From CAXMQZ01 sp963707075 (lineage in GTDB: Bacteria > Acidobacteriota > Thermoanaerobaculia > Multivoradales > JAHEKO01): a stretch of 64,000 nucleotides of DNA. Location of the stretch: assembly GCA_963707075.1 (NCBI GenBank), contig CAVPOX010000002.1, positions 310,001 through 374,000 of the forward strand, given 5' to 3'. The position numbers and the translations under genes were made by a program. Within the stretch, counting starts at the first letter, position 1; every line of letters begins with the position of its first letter. Below are positions 9,474 through 16,945 of this stretch, piece by piece. The notes beneath the pieces are model-generated. The model was not told the DNA's origin, searched no databases, and was given only the letters and a program-made list of their open reading frames with translations.

Positions 9474-10214
9474 CTAGGCGTGAGTGCGCCCGAGGAGGAC
9501 CCCGGCGCGACGGCGCACTGGCATGGGCAACCGCCGATCGCCCTCGATTCCCTTCAGATCGACCTTCTTCAAATGGGGCAAGATGCTCAACGTCAACTGT
9601 ACCGGGGTCCGCCGATTACGCGCCAGAGAGACTCGAATTGGATAGCGGATTCCCCATTTCGGATTGCGCGCCACCAGGGTCAAGATCTCCGGCTTCGCAG
9701 TCTCGCTGCTCACCAGAGGTATGAGGGCTCCTTCGGTCAACCGAGGGTTCTCGAGCAAGGCCCTGATGACTCGTGGCTCGCTGTCGCCGCGCAGCTGGGA
9801 CACCAGTAGAGGGCCGGCCCGGCGTGCAATCGTCGCCTTTTCTCCCGCTCCGAGACCCGCCAGCCGCTGCAAAAGATGCTGCTCCGCTGCTCGCCGCAAT
9901 CGGGGTCGAATTCGGTTATCGCCAGTAATATCGAGTAGATCGCGCCAGAACAATCCGGAGACAAACCGCAGGGCTCGCACCTCGGGGGTCAACCGGTGTT
10001 TAACCAGCTCCTTGCGTACTTCCTGGAACGTCAGAAGTCGCCTCTCTGACAGCACCATCTCGATCATCTCCCGATTCAGATGGGGATTCCGAAACAACAA
10101 GCGCAAGGAGGGTGGATCCAGTTCGACCAGATGCGCTCTGAGCAGCTCCATCAGGCCCTCGGGACCCGCGTCGCGAAGCCGTCGCTGCAGCTCTTGCGAT
10201 TGGTTGCTGGTCAT
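9474..10214 (-). CDS. Helical-repeat protein with two copies of a ~80-90-residue unit
   Basis: A 246-residue cytosolic protein, all-helical by appearance and basic overall. It holds two related units: residues about 42-118 (RNPHLNREMIE, VKHRLTP, WRDLLDITGD) and about 155-242 (ENPRLTEGALI, ARNRRTP, KVDLKGIEGD). A third copy ends the 7489-8535 product. The unit pattern is N-P-x-L-T, then a helix, R/K-x-x-T-P, then a helix ending D-L-x-x-I, then an Arg-rich helix. It is the first gene of the five-gene minus-strand unit, 129 bp ahead of rodZ, and divergent from the greA-like gene across 78 bp. No family name recognised. Confidence 0.75.
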   Translation of the reverse strand: MTSNQSQELQRRLRDAGPEGLMELLRAHLVELDPPSLRLLFRNPHLNREMIEMVLSERRLLTFQEVRKELVKHRLTPEVRALRFVSGLFWRDLLDITGDNRIRPRLRRAAEQHLLQRLAGLGAGEKATIARRAGPLLVSQLRGDSEPRVIRALLENPRLTEGALIPLVSSETAKPEILTLVARNPKWGIRYPIRVSLARNRRTPVQLTLSILPHLKKVDLKGIEGDRRLPMPVRRRAGVLLGRTHA

Positions 10215-10275
10215 GTCGCCTCTACTCTATCGTCGATCGATTGGCGGGCATGATCGACCAGTCTTCCGGTTGCAG

Positions 10276-10281
10276 TAGAAT
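10276..10281 (+). promoter_or_regulatory. Possible -10 element TAGAAT upstream of long greA
   Basis: TAGAAT sits 12 bases before the ATG at 10293 in the 78-bp divergent gap, which would leave a very short leader of about five bases. No clear -35 box is seen. Confidence 0.3.
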
Positions 10282-10292
10282 CCCCCTTCGCC

Positions 10293-12368
10293 ATGGCAGC
10301 TATTGAAATCATCAAATCGCTGATCTCTGAACATCGGTTCGATGAAATCGATGACATCTGGATCACTCAGCAAGCTGGCCGACCCGACGATCTCGGCTTC
10401 TTCGTCGAAACCGCACGACTCCTGACCGCCGCGAAAGAGACCGAGCGGGTCGAGTTCCTGCTGGAGCTCCTGGATGAGCAGCTACGGGAGACACAACGAT
10501 GGGACTCGCGGCTGGAGCTCCTGAAGCAGACCGGGCCTGCTTTCCTTGATTCGATCCAGATTCATGCCGCGATCATGGAATCTCTGGAGAACCTCTACGC
10601 CGGCTGTCCGAGTCTGGAAGGACTAGTGGATCGCGTGGGACTGCACCGAGCCATCGAGGACACGCCCAAGCTGTGGACAAAGGTAGAGCGTCTGCGCAGC
10701 CTCATGCAGTTTGAGAGCGGGGCCTACGTCTGGATGAAGGACAAGGGCCCAGGGCGCATTGTCGAAGTCAATCTCGAGCTCGAGAGCTTCAAGTTGCAGA
10801 TCGCGGGTCTGCCCGATCTGCGTGTCGGTTTCGCCGCTGCCGCCAAGATGTTGAGCCCGCTCCCCGCAGACCACATCGAACGTCGCAAGCTCGAGGATCT
10901 CGATTCATTGCTCGCCCTGAAGCGGGACCAGCCCGGGGAATTACTCCTCATCGCCTTGCAGAGCCATCCGCAGGCTCTGACCGCCGCCGAGATTCGAAAG
11001 GCGCTTTCCGGAATCGTCGAGGATGCGGAATGGAATGGTTGGTGGTCGGACGCTCGCCGACACCCGCGGGTTTTGACTACCAGCGCCAAAGGCCGACAAA
11101 CCTACGGTTGGGCGGCAAGCGAAGATCATGCTCTGGAGGAGGTCCGCGAGCGGTTTCGCGATGCGGAGGTGGATGAGAAGCTGAGGATTCTACGCAAGGA
11201 CGCCAAGCGCTCAGCGACGCTGAAGGAGGAGATGATTCGAGATCTGCAGGGCCTCGCCGAGTCTCACCTGGCGGATCAGCCCTCGACTGCCCTGAAGATC
11301 TGGTACGCCCTGGACAAACTGGGGGCTACCTCGGAGGTGACGTGGTCACCGTCGACCCTGATCAGGGAGAGCTCTGAGCCAGCAGCCCTGGCCGCCACGC
11401 TTGCGGACAAGTCGATTCGAGAGCGTTTCTACGCCTTGTGCCGCGAGGATCGCTCTGATTGGCCAGAGATCTACCATCAGTCGCTGGCTCTCGAAGAGGA
11501 TCCAAAACTGCTCTCGAGTCTCGCAGATCAACTGGGTGCTGAGCACAGCGACCTGCTCAAAACGGCCATCGACGACATTCTCGGTCACCCGAAACGACGG
11601 CCGGCGGCCTTCGTCTGGCTGGCAGAGTCGGGCGACTCACTACCGAGCCTGGCCGAGCGCAATCCCTTGCGCCTCATTCGCCAGATTCTCGATGCCCTTC
11701 ACCAAAGTGAGTTTTCAGCCTACAAAGGACGCCTGCACAACACCTTCGAGACCGGTGGAGGCGCCACTCCGCTCTTTACCCGTCTGTCAGAGGAGCAGGC
11801 CGCCCAGGCCGAAGAGGCGATTCGTCGGGCCTCGATCGACGAGCATCTCCAGGACACCCTGATCCGCTACCTTCATGTGCGGTATCCATCGCTCGACACT
11901 TCTCGAGAAGCGCCGCTCTACGCCACCGAAGGGGCAATCGCGAGCCGCCGCAGCGAGCTGACCAGGCTGCAGGAAGAGGAGATTCCAGCCAATCGCCGGG
12001 CCATCGAAGAGGCCCGCGAGCTGGGCGACCTGCGCGAGAACTTCGAATACAAGTCGGCACGACAACGTCATGAGTACCTCAACGCGCGTTTGGCCAAGCT
12101 CAACAACGACTTGTCGCGTGTTCGGCCCCTGGTGATCGACCAGCTCGATCTCACCGAAGCGCGGATCGGATGCCGCCTCGACCTCAAAAGCGCCGATGGG
12201 AGCACCTCCGCCATTACGATTCTCGGCCCTTGGGAGAGCGATCCGGATCGTCAGATCGTCTCCTACGACTCCGACCTCGGGCAGGACCTTTTGGGCAAGA
12301 AGGTAGGCGATCTGGTGACGATCGACGGCGACGAAAAGAAAATTACCGGGATCGGACCCTGGGAGTAG
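10293..12368 (+). CDS. greA: Long-form GreA-type transcript cleavage factor (fusion)
   Basis: A 691-residue protein whose last 150 residues (about 542-691) are a complete GreA/GreB domain: an N-terminal coiled coil with GDLRENFEY, keeping the acidic tip residues Asp579 and Glu582 that hold catalytic magnesium for RNA cleavage in backtracked polymerase, and a C-terminal FKBP-like domain ending GDLVTIDGDEKKITGIG. The preceding ~540 residues are mostly helical and include an SH3-like stretch with GPGRIVEVN near residue 150. Such long GreA proteins are known from Chlamydiae and Spirochaetes; ordinary GreA is about 158 residues. The function of the N-terminal region is not known to me. The gene is alone on its strand and converges with the anti-sigma gene 8 bp downstream. 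Confidence 0.85.
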   Translation: MAAIEIIKSLISEHRFDEIDDIWITQQAGRPDDLGFFVETARLLTAAKETERVEFLLELLDEQLRETQRWDSRLELLKQTGPAFLDSIQIHAAIMESLENLYAGCPSLEGLVDRVGLHRAIEDTPKLWTKVERLRSLMQFESGAYVWMKDKGPGRIVEVNLELESFKLQIAGLPDLRVGFAAAAKMLSPLPADHIERRKLEDLDSLLALKRDQPGELLLIALQSHPQALTAAEIRKALSGIVEDAEWNGWWSDARRHPRVLTTSAKGRQTYGWAASEDHALEEVRERFRDAEVDEKLRILRKDAKRSATLKEEMIRDLQGLAESHLADQPSTALKIWYALDKLGATSEVTWSPSTLIRESSEPAALAATLADKSIRERFYALCREDRSDWPEIYHQSLALEEDPKLLSSLADQLGAEHSDLLKTAIDDILGHPKRRPAAFVWLAESGDSLPSLAERNPLRLIRQILDALHQSEFSAYKGRLHNTFETGGGATPLFTRLSEEQAAQAEEAIRRASIDEHLQDTLIRYLHVRYPSLDTSREAPLYATEGAIASRRSELTRLQEEEIPANRRAIEEARELGDLRENFEYKSARQRHEYLNARLAKLNNDLSRVRPLVIDQLDLTEARIGCRLDLKSADGSTSAITILGPWESDPDRQIVSYDSDLGQDLLGKKVGDLVTIDGDEKKITGIGPWE

Positions 12369-12376
12369 CAGGTCGG

Positions 12377-13060
12377 TCAACGGAGCTCGCCGATAGGCAT
12401 CTCCACAACGCGTCCGTCGAGACGGAGACGAATCGCCGAGGCGAGCTCGGCGAAGTCCTGCACCTCCGGATGCGCCTCGAGCCACCGCTGGGCCTCGGGA
12501 CTCGCAGCAGAGAGTCGATCGATCTCGATCCTCTCGTCGAGCTCCCTCTCGACCCAGGTGTCCCCGATCAGATCGAAAGCCCGACCCGCCAGCCACCGAC
12601 TCTCGGTGATCCCGGACCCAGCCGGCAACTCACTCGGCTCGAGCGAGGTCTCGGGCACGGCTCGGTCAGAGTCTATTGCCGGGTAAGAGACAGTGCTCGA
12701 GGTGCGAGAGAAACCCCAGGACAGTAGAAAGATGATGACGACCAGGGCCACGAGAATGCCGAACATCGGCATCACCACGTTGTCGAGACCCAGGCGCAAG
12801 GCATCGCTTCCCATCCGGTCGACCAGGGTGGGTCGTGTCGCCTGCAATGCGGAGAGCTCCTTCACCCGACGGCCCAGCGAGCGCGGTGGCGATCGACGCT
12901 CGAGACCGGCGAGCTTTCGCACTACTTCCTGCATGGCTTGAAGACGCTGACGGCATGGCTCGCAGAGCTCCAGGTGAGCCTCGACCCGTGCGCGCTCCTC
13001 GCTCGTCAGGCTGTTGTCCAGGTAGGTCGACAGGTCCTCGACCGCAGGATGCGTGTTCAT
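12377..13060 (-). CDS. Membrane-bound anti-sigma factor (ZAS/zf-HC2 type)
   Basis: A 227-residue protein with an N-terminal zinc-binding anti-sigma domain carrying the H-x3-C-x2-C signature (His29, Cys33, Cys36), a linker, one transmembrane helix (about 96-117) and a ~110-residue extracytoplasmic domain with acid/Arg-rich segments. It should sequester the ECF sigma factor encoded just upstream until a membrane signal or redox change releases it. The ATG overlaps the sigma stop codon by 4 bp (ATGA), the usual coupling for such pairs. Confidence 0.85.
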   Translation of the reverse strand: MNTHPAVEDLSTYLDNSLTSEERARVEAHLELCEPCRQRLQAMQEVVRKLAGLERRSPPRSLGRRVKELSALQATRPTLVDRMGSDALRLGLDNVVMPMFGILVALVVIIFLLSWGFSRTSSTVSYPAIDSDRAVPETSLEPSELPAGSGITESRWLAGRAFDLIGDTWVERELDERIEIDRLSAASPEAQRWLEAHPEVQDFAELASAIRLRLDGRVVEMPIGELR

Positions 13061-13695
13061 CGGATCTCCTCCAGCAGGCTGCGCAGACGATCTCGCCCCC
13101 TGGCGAGGCGCGACCGCACGGTTCCGAGTCTCAAATTCAAGACCTGGGCAATCTCCTCGTAGGTCAGACCTTCTATGTCCCTCAAATAGACCGCCTCGCG
13201 GTAGACGGGCGGCAAAGTCTCCAGCGCTCTGCCCACCAGTTCACTGGTCCGCTGTGCGATGGCACGCTCTTCCGGATCCCGGCGTTCATCAGCGACCTGC
13301 TCCAGGGTTTCGACTCGATCTGGCACGAGTCGCGAGCGCCAGGCCCGCTGTCTGCGATATCGACTCCGACAGCTATTGATCGTCACCCGGTAGATCCAGG
13401 TCTTGAGCGTCGATCTGCAGCGAAATCCACCCAGGTGCCGGTGAATCTTCAGGAAAGCCTCCTGAGTGAGATCAGCAGCCTCTTCCTGATCGCCACAGAG
13501 TCGCCACGCCAGGTTGTAGACCATCTCGCCAAAGCGCTCGTAGATCTCTTCGAACGCCGACTCATCCCCGTAGCGATGGCGCAGGACCAAGTCGCGATCA
13601 GCGCCTGGCATGGGATCCAATTTCGCCGTAGCAACCTCCATCGAGCGCCCCGATCCACATGGGTGCGCCGGGTCCTCCTCTACTGGATTGGACAC
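13057..13695 (-). CDS. ECF (RpoE-like) RNA polymerase sigma factor
   Basis: A 212-residue group 4 sigma factor. Sigma region 2 is seen at about 40-110 (FEEIYERFGEMVYNLAWRL, DLTQEAFLKIHR, LKTWIYRVTINSCR) and region 4 at about 150-205 (LETLPPVYREAVYLRDIEG, YEEIAQVLNLRLGTVRSRL). The longest frame starts at GTG 13695, 33 bp after the amidase stop; an internal ATG at 13641 would give 194 residues and is a real alternative, as neither has a clear ribosome site. It is cotranscribed with its anti-sigma factor (4-bp overlap) and probably with the upstream amidase, which suggests an envelope-stress or cell-wall role. Confidence 0.9.
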   Translation of the reverse strand: MSNPVEEDPAHPCGSGRSMEVATAKLDPMPGADRDLVLRHRYGDESAFEEIYERFGEMVYNLAWRLCGDQEEAADLTQEAFLKIHRHLGGFRCRSTLKTWIYRVTINSCRSRYRRQRAWRSRLVPDRVETLEQVADERRDPEERAIAQRTSELVGRALETLPPVYREAVYLRDIEGLTYEEIAQVLNLRLGTVRSRLARGRDRLRSLLEEIR

Positions 13696-13728
13696 CCGGC
13701 TGAGCGAAGAAGTTCCCGAGCGAGCGGT

Positions 13729-15540
13729 CTATCCGCCCGTCATCGCAACCTGCAACTCGGCAGCGCCTTCCGATTGCCCATAGTAGCCGAGGATTCCCCG
13801 AACAATGGCTTCGGCAACCTGTTGACGGAACTCTTGCGTCTGAATCAGGCTACGGTCTTTGGTATTGGCCAGATTACAGACCTCGAGCAGCACCTTCGAT
13901 GGTACCGCGTTGAAGCGGATGACAGCCGGTACGTACTTGCGACGCCCTCGGATGATCTTGCCTCGCACGGGTTTGTCCGGATGGACGCTCAAATCGGCGA
14001 CATGAAACGAATTGAGAATGTGCCCAGCCAGATCCCTGGAGAGCCCTTCACTCTGGGTTCGCTCCCGACTGGAGTAGCTGACCTGGGGTCGTTCACGCAC
14101 CTCGCGCCGGGCGGAATAGACCTGACCCGATTTTCCAAAGGTGCCGGTCCGATACTCGGCAGCCGGTACATACACCATGGCCCCGCGAAGCGAAGGGTGC
14201 AGGGAATCTGCATGAATCGAAACAAACACGACCTTTGCAGGATCGGATCCTTTCGCGAGGGCCTGCCGATATATGCTGTTGGCCAGATACCAGCGCAGAT
14301 GGACTCCGACGCGTGAGTCCTCGATCTTGTAGTTGGGCGTGGTCAACACGCGGTGACTCTTGGAGTTGACCAGTATGTCGCGCTCCGGAATCTGGGTGCT
14401 GCTGCCGTCCTGGGTCGTGGCGATCGCGGTCGCACCCGTCGCTGTCTCCAGGACTCGCTTGGTACGCAGCATGATGTCGTAAACGTAGATGCTCTCCCAG
14501 ACACCGGCTGAGGAGGCGCCCACATCCATCCCGCCATGGCCGGCATCCAGGATTACCGTGACCCCCTGCAGGCTGGAGGCCCTCACCTGATTGCTGAACC
14601 GAGAGCTCGCCAGCATCTGTTGCTCATAGTCTCTACGCCGCTCGTGGCCCTGAGGGAGATACTCGGGGAGCAGCTGATCGAACGGGATCTTGACGGGGAA
14701 ATCTACCGGGATATCGCGCACGTCGGTGATACCGCTCCTTCTCGCGACCATCCCAGAGAGCTCGTTGACGTCATCTGAAAAGACCTGGCCTGTGAATCGC
14801 ATCACCACCGCGGTATAGAGAGCCTCACCTCGTTTGAGCCTATACACAGCGTACTCTCCTTCCGCATCTCGCCCGAACTCGAGATGATACGGAGAGCTCT
14901 CCGGCAATGCGGCGCGAAAACCTGGTCGCAGGAGATGGGCCGGTATCAGGATCATCTGGCCTGGAATCAGATCCTCTTCGACGAGTCCGTTGCTCTGTCG
15001 AATAGCCGAGTGATTCTCACCTCTTCCGGTGAACCACTTCGCGATGGTCCACAGACTCTCGGTTCCCTGGCGAGTGGAGGCATGCACTTCATGGCGCCAC
15101 CCCACGGGCTCGGCTCGATCCTCACTGAACAACGCCTTGATCGATGCGAGCTGCAGATCGGCGGCAAGGAGGTCGAAGGGAATCCGGTAACTCACCCCGC
15201 GCAGCAGCTTCTTGTTGATGCCATTGACCTCGGCCACGATGTCGGAGACATCGGAAGTGCCGCAGAGTCGGCGGGTGAAGTTGATCAGGCCCTCACCCCG
15301 GCGTGGCATCGCTTCGAGGTAGAGACTCTGATCCGTATCGAGGACGGCTACCATGCCCTCACCCACTGTTGCCTCGACACGATCGCCACCGCGACTCGGT
15401 CGCGCCTCGGCTCGGTCTCCAGCAATCGATCCCACCGCCAACCAGAAGGTGATCGAGCACGCCACGACCAGCCCCCGCCACTGGCGGCAGGGCGGGATCT
15501 GACGACTCCCCAAGTCTGGCTCGGTGTCGAACAAGTTCAA
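13729..15540 (-). CDS. LysM-containing N-acetylmuramoyl-L-alanine amidase
   Basis: A 603-residue exported protein. A hydrophobic signal or anchor segment (about 23-41) is followed by three LysM-like modules (about 84-123, 155-203 and 237-288; the middle one, GTESLWTIAKWF to GQMILIPAHLL, is clearest). A C-terminal Amidase_3 domain spans about 325-595. Zinc ligands and catalytic acid are present: DAGHGG (His335), Glu349, SIHADS (His443) and LLEVCNL (Glu553). It cleaves the bond between MurNAc and the stem peptide, and the LysM units should bind glycan. The start is TTG at 15540 with only a weak ribosome site. It is upstream of the ECF sigma/anti-sigma pair on the same strand. Confidence 0.88.
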   Translation of the reverse strand: MNLFDTEPDLGSRQIPPCRQWRGLVVACSITFWLAVGSIAGDRAEARPSRGGDRVEATVGEGMVAVLDTDQSLYLEAMPRRGEGLINFTRRLCGTSDVSDIVAEVNGINKKLLRGVSYRIPFDLLAADLQLASIKALFSEDRAEPVGWRHEVHASTRQGTESLWTIAKWFTGRGENHSAIRQSNGLVEEDLIPGQMILIPAHLLRPGFRAALPESSPYHLEFGRDAEGEYAVYRLKRGEALYTAVVMRFTGQVFSDDVNELSGMVARRSGITDVRDIPVDFPVKIPFDQLLPEYLPQGHERRRDYEQQMLASSRFSNQVRASSLQGVTVILDAGHGGMDVGASSAGVWESIYVYDIMLRTKRVLETATGATAIATTQDGSSTQIPERDILVNSKSHRVLTTPNYKIEDSRVGVHLRWYLANSIYRQALAKGSDPAKVVFVSIHADSLHPSLRGAMVYVPAAEYRTGTFGKSGQVYSARREVRERPQVSYSSRERTQSEGLSRDLAGHILNSFHVADLSVHPDKPVRGKIIRGRRKYVPAVIRFNAVPSKVLLEVCNLANTKDRSLIQTQEFRQQVAEAIVRGILGYYGQSEGAAELQVAMTGG

Positions 15541-15581
15541 AGTTCTTTTGATCAGAGGATATTTAGCGCCATTTGTTAAAG

Positions 15582-15587
15582 TAGAAT
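15582..15587 (+). promoter_or_regulatory. Possible -10 element TAGAAT upstream of the CCA/poly(A) polymerase-family gene
   Basis: TAGAAT lies in the 109-bp AT-rich gap between the divergent amidase and nucleotidyltransferase genes. Transcription would begin near 15594, about 55 bases before the GTG start. No convincing -35 box. Confidence 0.3.
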
Positions 15588-15649
15588 TTTAATGTCCGAT
15601 CCCGCGCAAAGCAACAAGCTCCAGGGCCCGGTCCAAACAGCCACCCACC

Positions 15650-16945
15650 GTGTCCAGATACCCTCCCGACCCTCGATCCGCTTTTGCGGCACTGCGCGGG
15701 CGAACCGATCTGCAAATCCTCAGCGAGCTGACCGGTTCCCAGGCCTGTCACCTGGTTGGCGGTGCCCTGCGCGATGCTGTCGTCGGCGTCCGGGCACGCG
15801 ATCTCGACGTGGTGGTCTCGGGCCGCGGCAGAGCCTTGGCACAAGCCTTGGCCGAGGCGAATTCGACCCGGGTCATCGAGCTCGGCGGCGAGCGCTTCAG
15901 CTCTTATCGTGTGCTCACGAGTGAGTCCCAGATCGATCTCTGGGATCGAGGGACAGACTCGCTGGTCAACGACCTGCAGCGACGCGATCTGACCATTCAC
16001 TCCTTTGCCATGGAGGTCCACGACGGCTCGATTGTCGATCCCTTTGGTGGTCTCGGCGACCTGGCACAGAGAACTTTGCGCATGACTACGGCAGATTCAT
16101 TTTCCGGTGATCCGCTGCGTGTGCTGCGACTGTGCCGGTTCGCCACCCACCTGCGCGACTTCCAGATCGACCCGGCGACTCTGAGTCAGGCTGCGGTCGC
16201 AGCACCGGAGCTGAATCGAGTGGCGAGCGAGCGCATCCGGACAGAAATCGAATCCTCACTTTCACATCCCCGTGCTGCCACAGCTGTCAAGCTATGGAGC
16301 ACACTCGGAATCCTTCCGGACGCGCTCCTCGGTTACACCACAAGGGCCGACCTGCGGCAACAGGTCGTCGCCGATCTGGGCACAGCCTTCGCTGCATTCG
16401 ACCGAGCCACGCAGAGTCTCGCCGCAACCGAGGGCCTCCTGGCGGCACGCGTCGCGCTCACCCTGCGGGTAATCGGAGCCAGGGTCGGGATGGCGACCGA
16501 CAAACTCGGCGACGCGCTCTTGCAGCGCGGTTACCTGACGAAAGACCTCTACGGATGGGCGTCTCGGATAGCCTCTACCCCACTGCCCCCAGCTGGCAAT
16601 TCCGAGCAGCGCTGGTATCTGCACTCGATGGGGAGGCTCTGGGCCACTTCGTTGGCCGTCCTCGAGGGTATGCATGCTTTGCAAGTACCGACCAGGCAAG
16701 CGAGCGAGTCCTTCGCCAGCCAGATCGAGAGATTAGTGGAACTCGTGACCAGGGAGGGGGAGGCAATCTTCGACCCACCCAGGCTGGTGACCGGCCGTGA
16801 CCTGCAGAGCGAGCTGGGACTTGAATCTGGACCCGAGCTGGGACGGATTCTGGCGGAGATCAGGCGGCGACAGATCGAAGGGAAGCTCGGTAGTCGTCAG
16901 CAGGCCCTGGAGCTTGCCAAAAAGCTGATCACCGACTCGCCATGA
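15650..16945 (+). CDS. CCA-adding enzyme / poly(A) polymerase family nucleotidyltransferase
   Basis: A 431-residue class II nucleotidyltransferase. The head domain has HLVGGALRD (34-42) and the metal-binding DLD (Asp51, Asp53), followed by the neck motif RRDLTIHSFA and GDPLRVLRLCRFA. The C-terminal region ends with GRDLQSELGLESGPELG, common in CCA enzymes. It either repairs or adds the CCA end of tRNA or adds poly(A) tails; sequence alone does not settle which. All tRNAs in this window encode their CCA, so the enzyme would be needed for repair rather than synthesis here. The start is GTG with no good ribosome site. It overlaps the convergent pilT by 17 bp. Confidence 0.85.
   Translation: MSRYPPDPRSAFAALRGRTDLQILSELTGSQACHLVGGALRDAVVGVRARDLDVVVSGRGRALAQALAEANSTRVIELGGERFSSYRVLTSESQIDLWDRGTDSLVNDLQRRDLTIHSFAMEVHDGSIVDPFGGLGDLAQRTLRMTTADSFSGDPLRVLRLCRFATHLRDFQIDPATLSQAAVAAPELNRVASERIRTEIESSLSHPRAATAVKLWSTLGILPDALLGYTTRADLRQQVVADLGTAFAAFDRATQSLAATEGLLAARVALTLRVIGARVGMATDKLGDALLQRGYLTKDLYGWASRIASTPLPPAGNSEQRWYLHSMGRLWATSLAVLEGMHALQVPTRQASESFASQIERLVELVTREGEAIFDPPRLVTGRDLQSELGLESGPELGRILAEIRRRQIEGKLGSRQQALELAKKLITDSP

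Noticed and set aside
15592..15924. ATG-started frame directly after TAGAAT, upstream of the nucleotidyltransferase
   Set aside because: It runs out of frame through the nucleotidyltransferase catalytic region, and the likely transcription start lies at or past its ATG.
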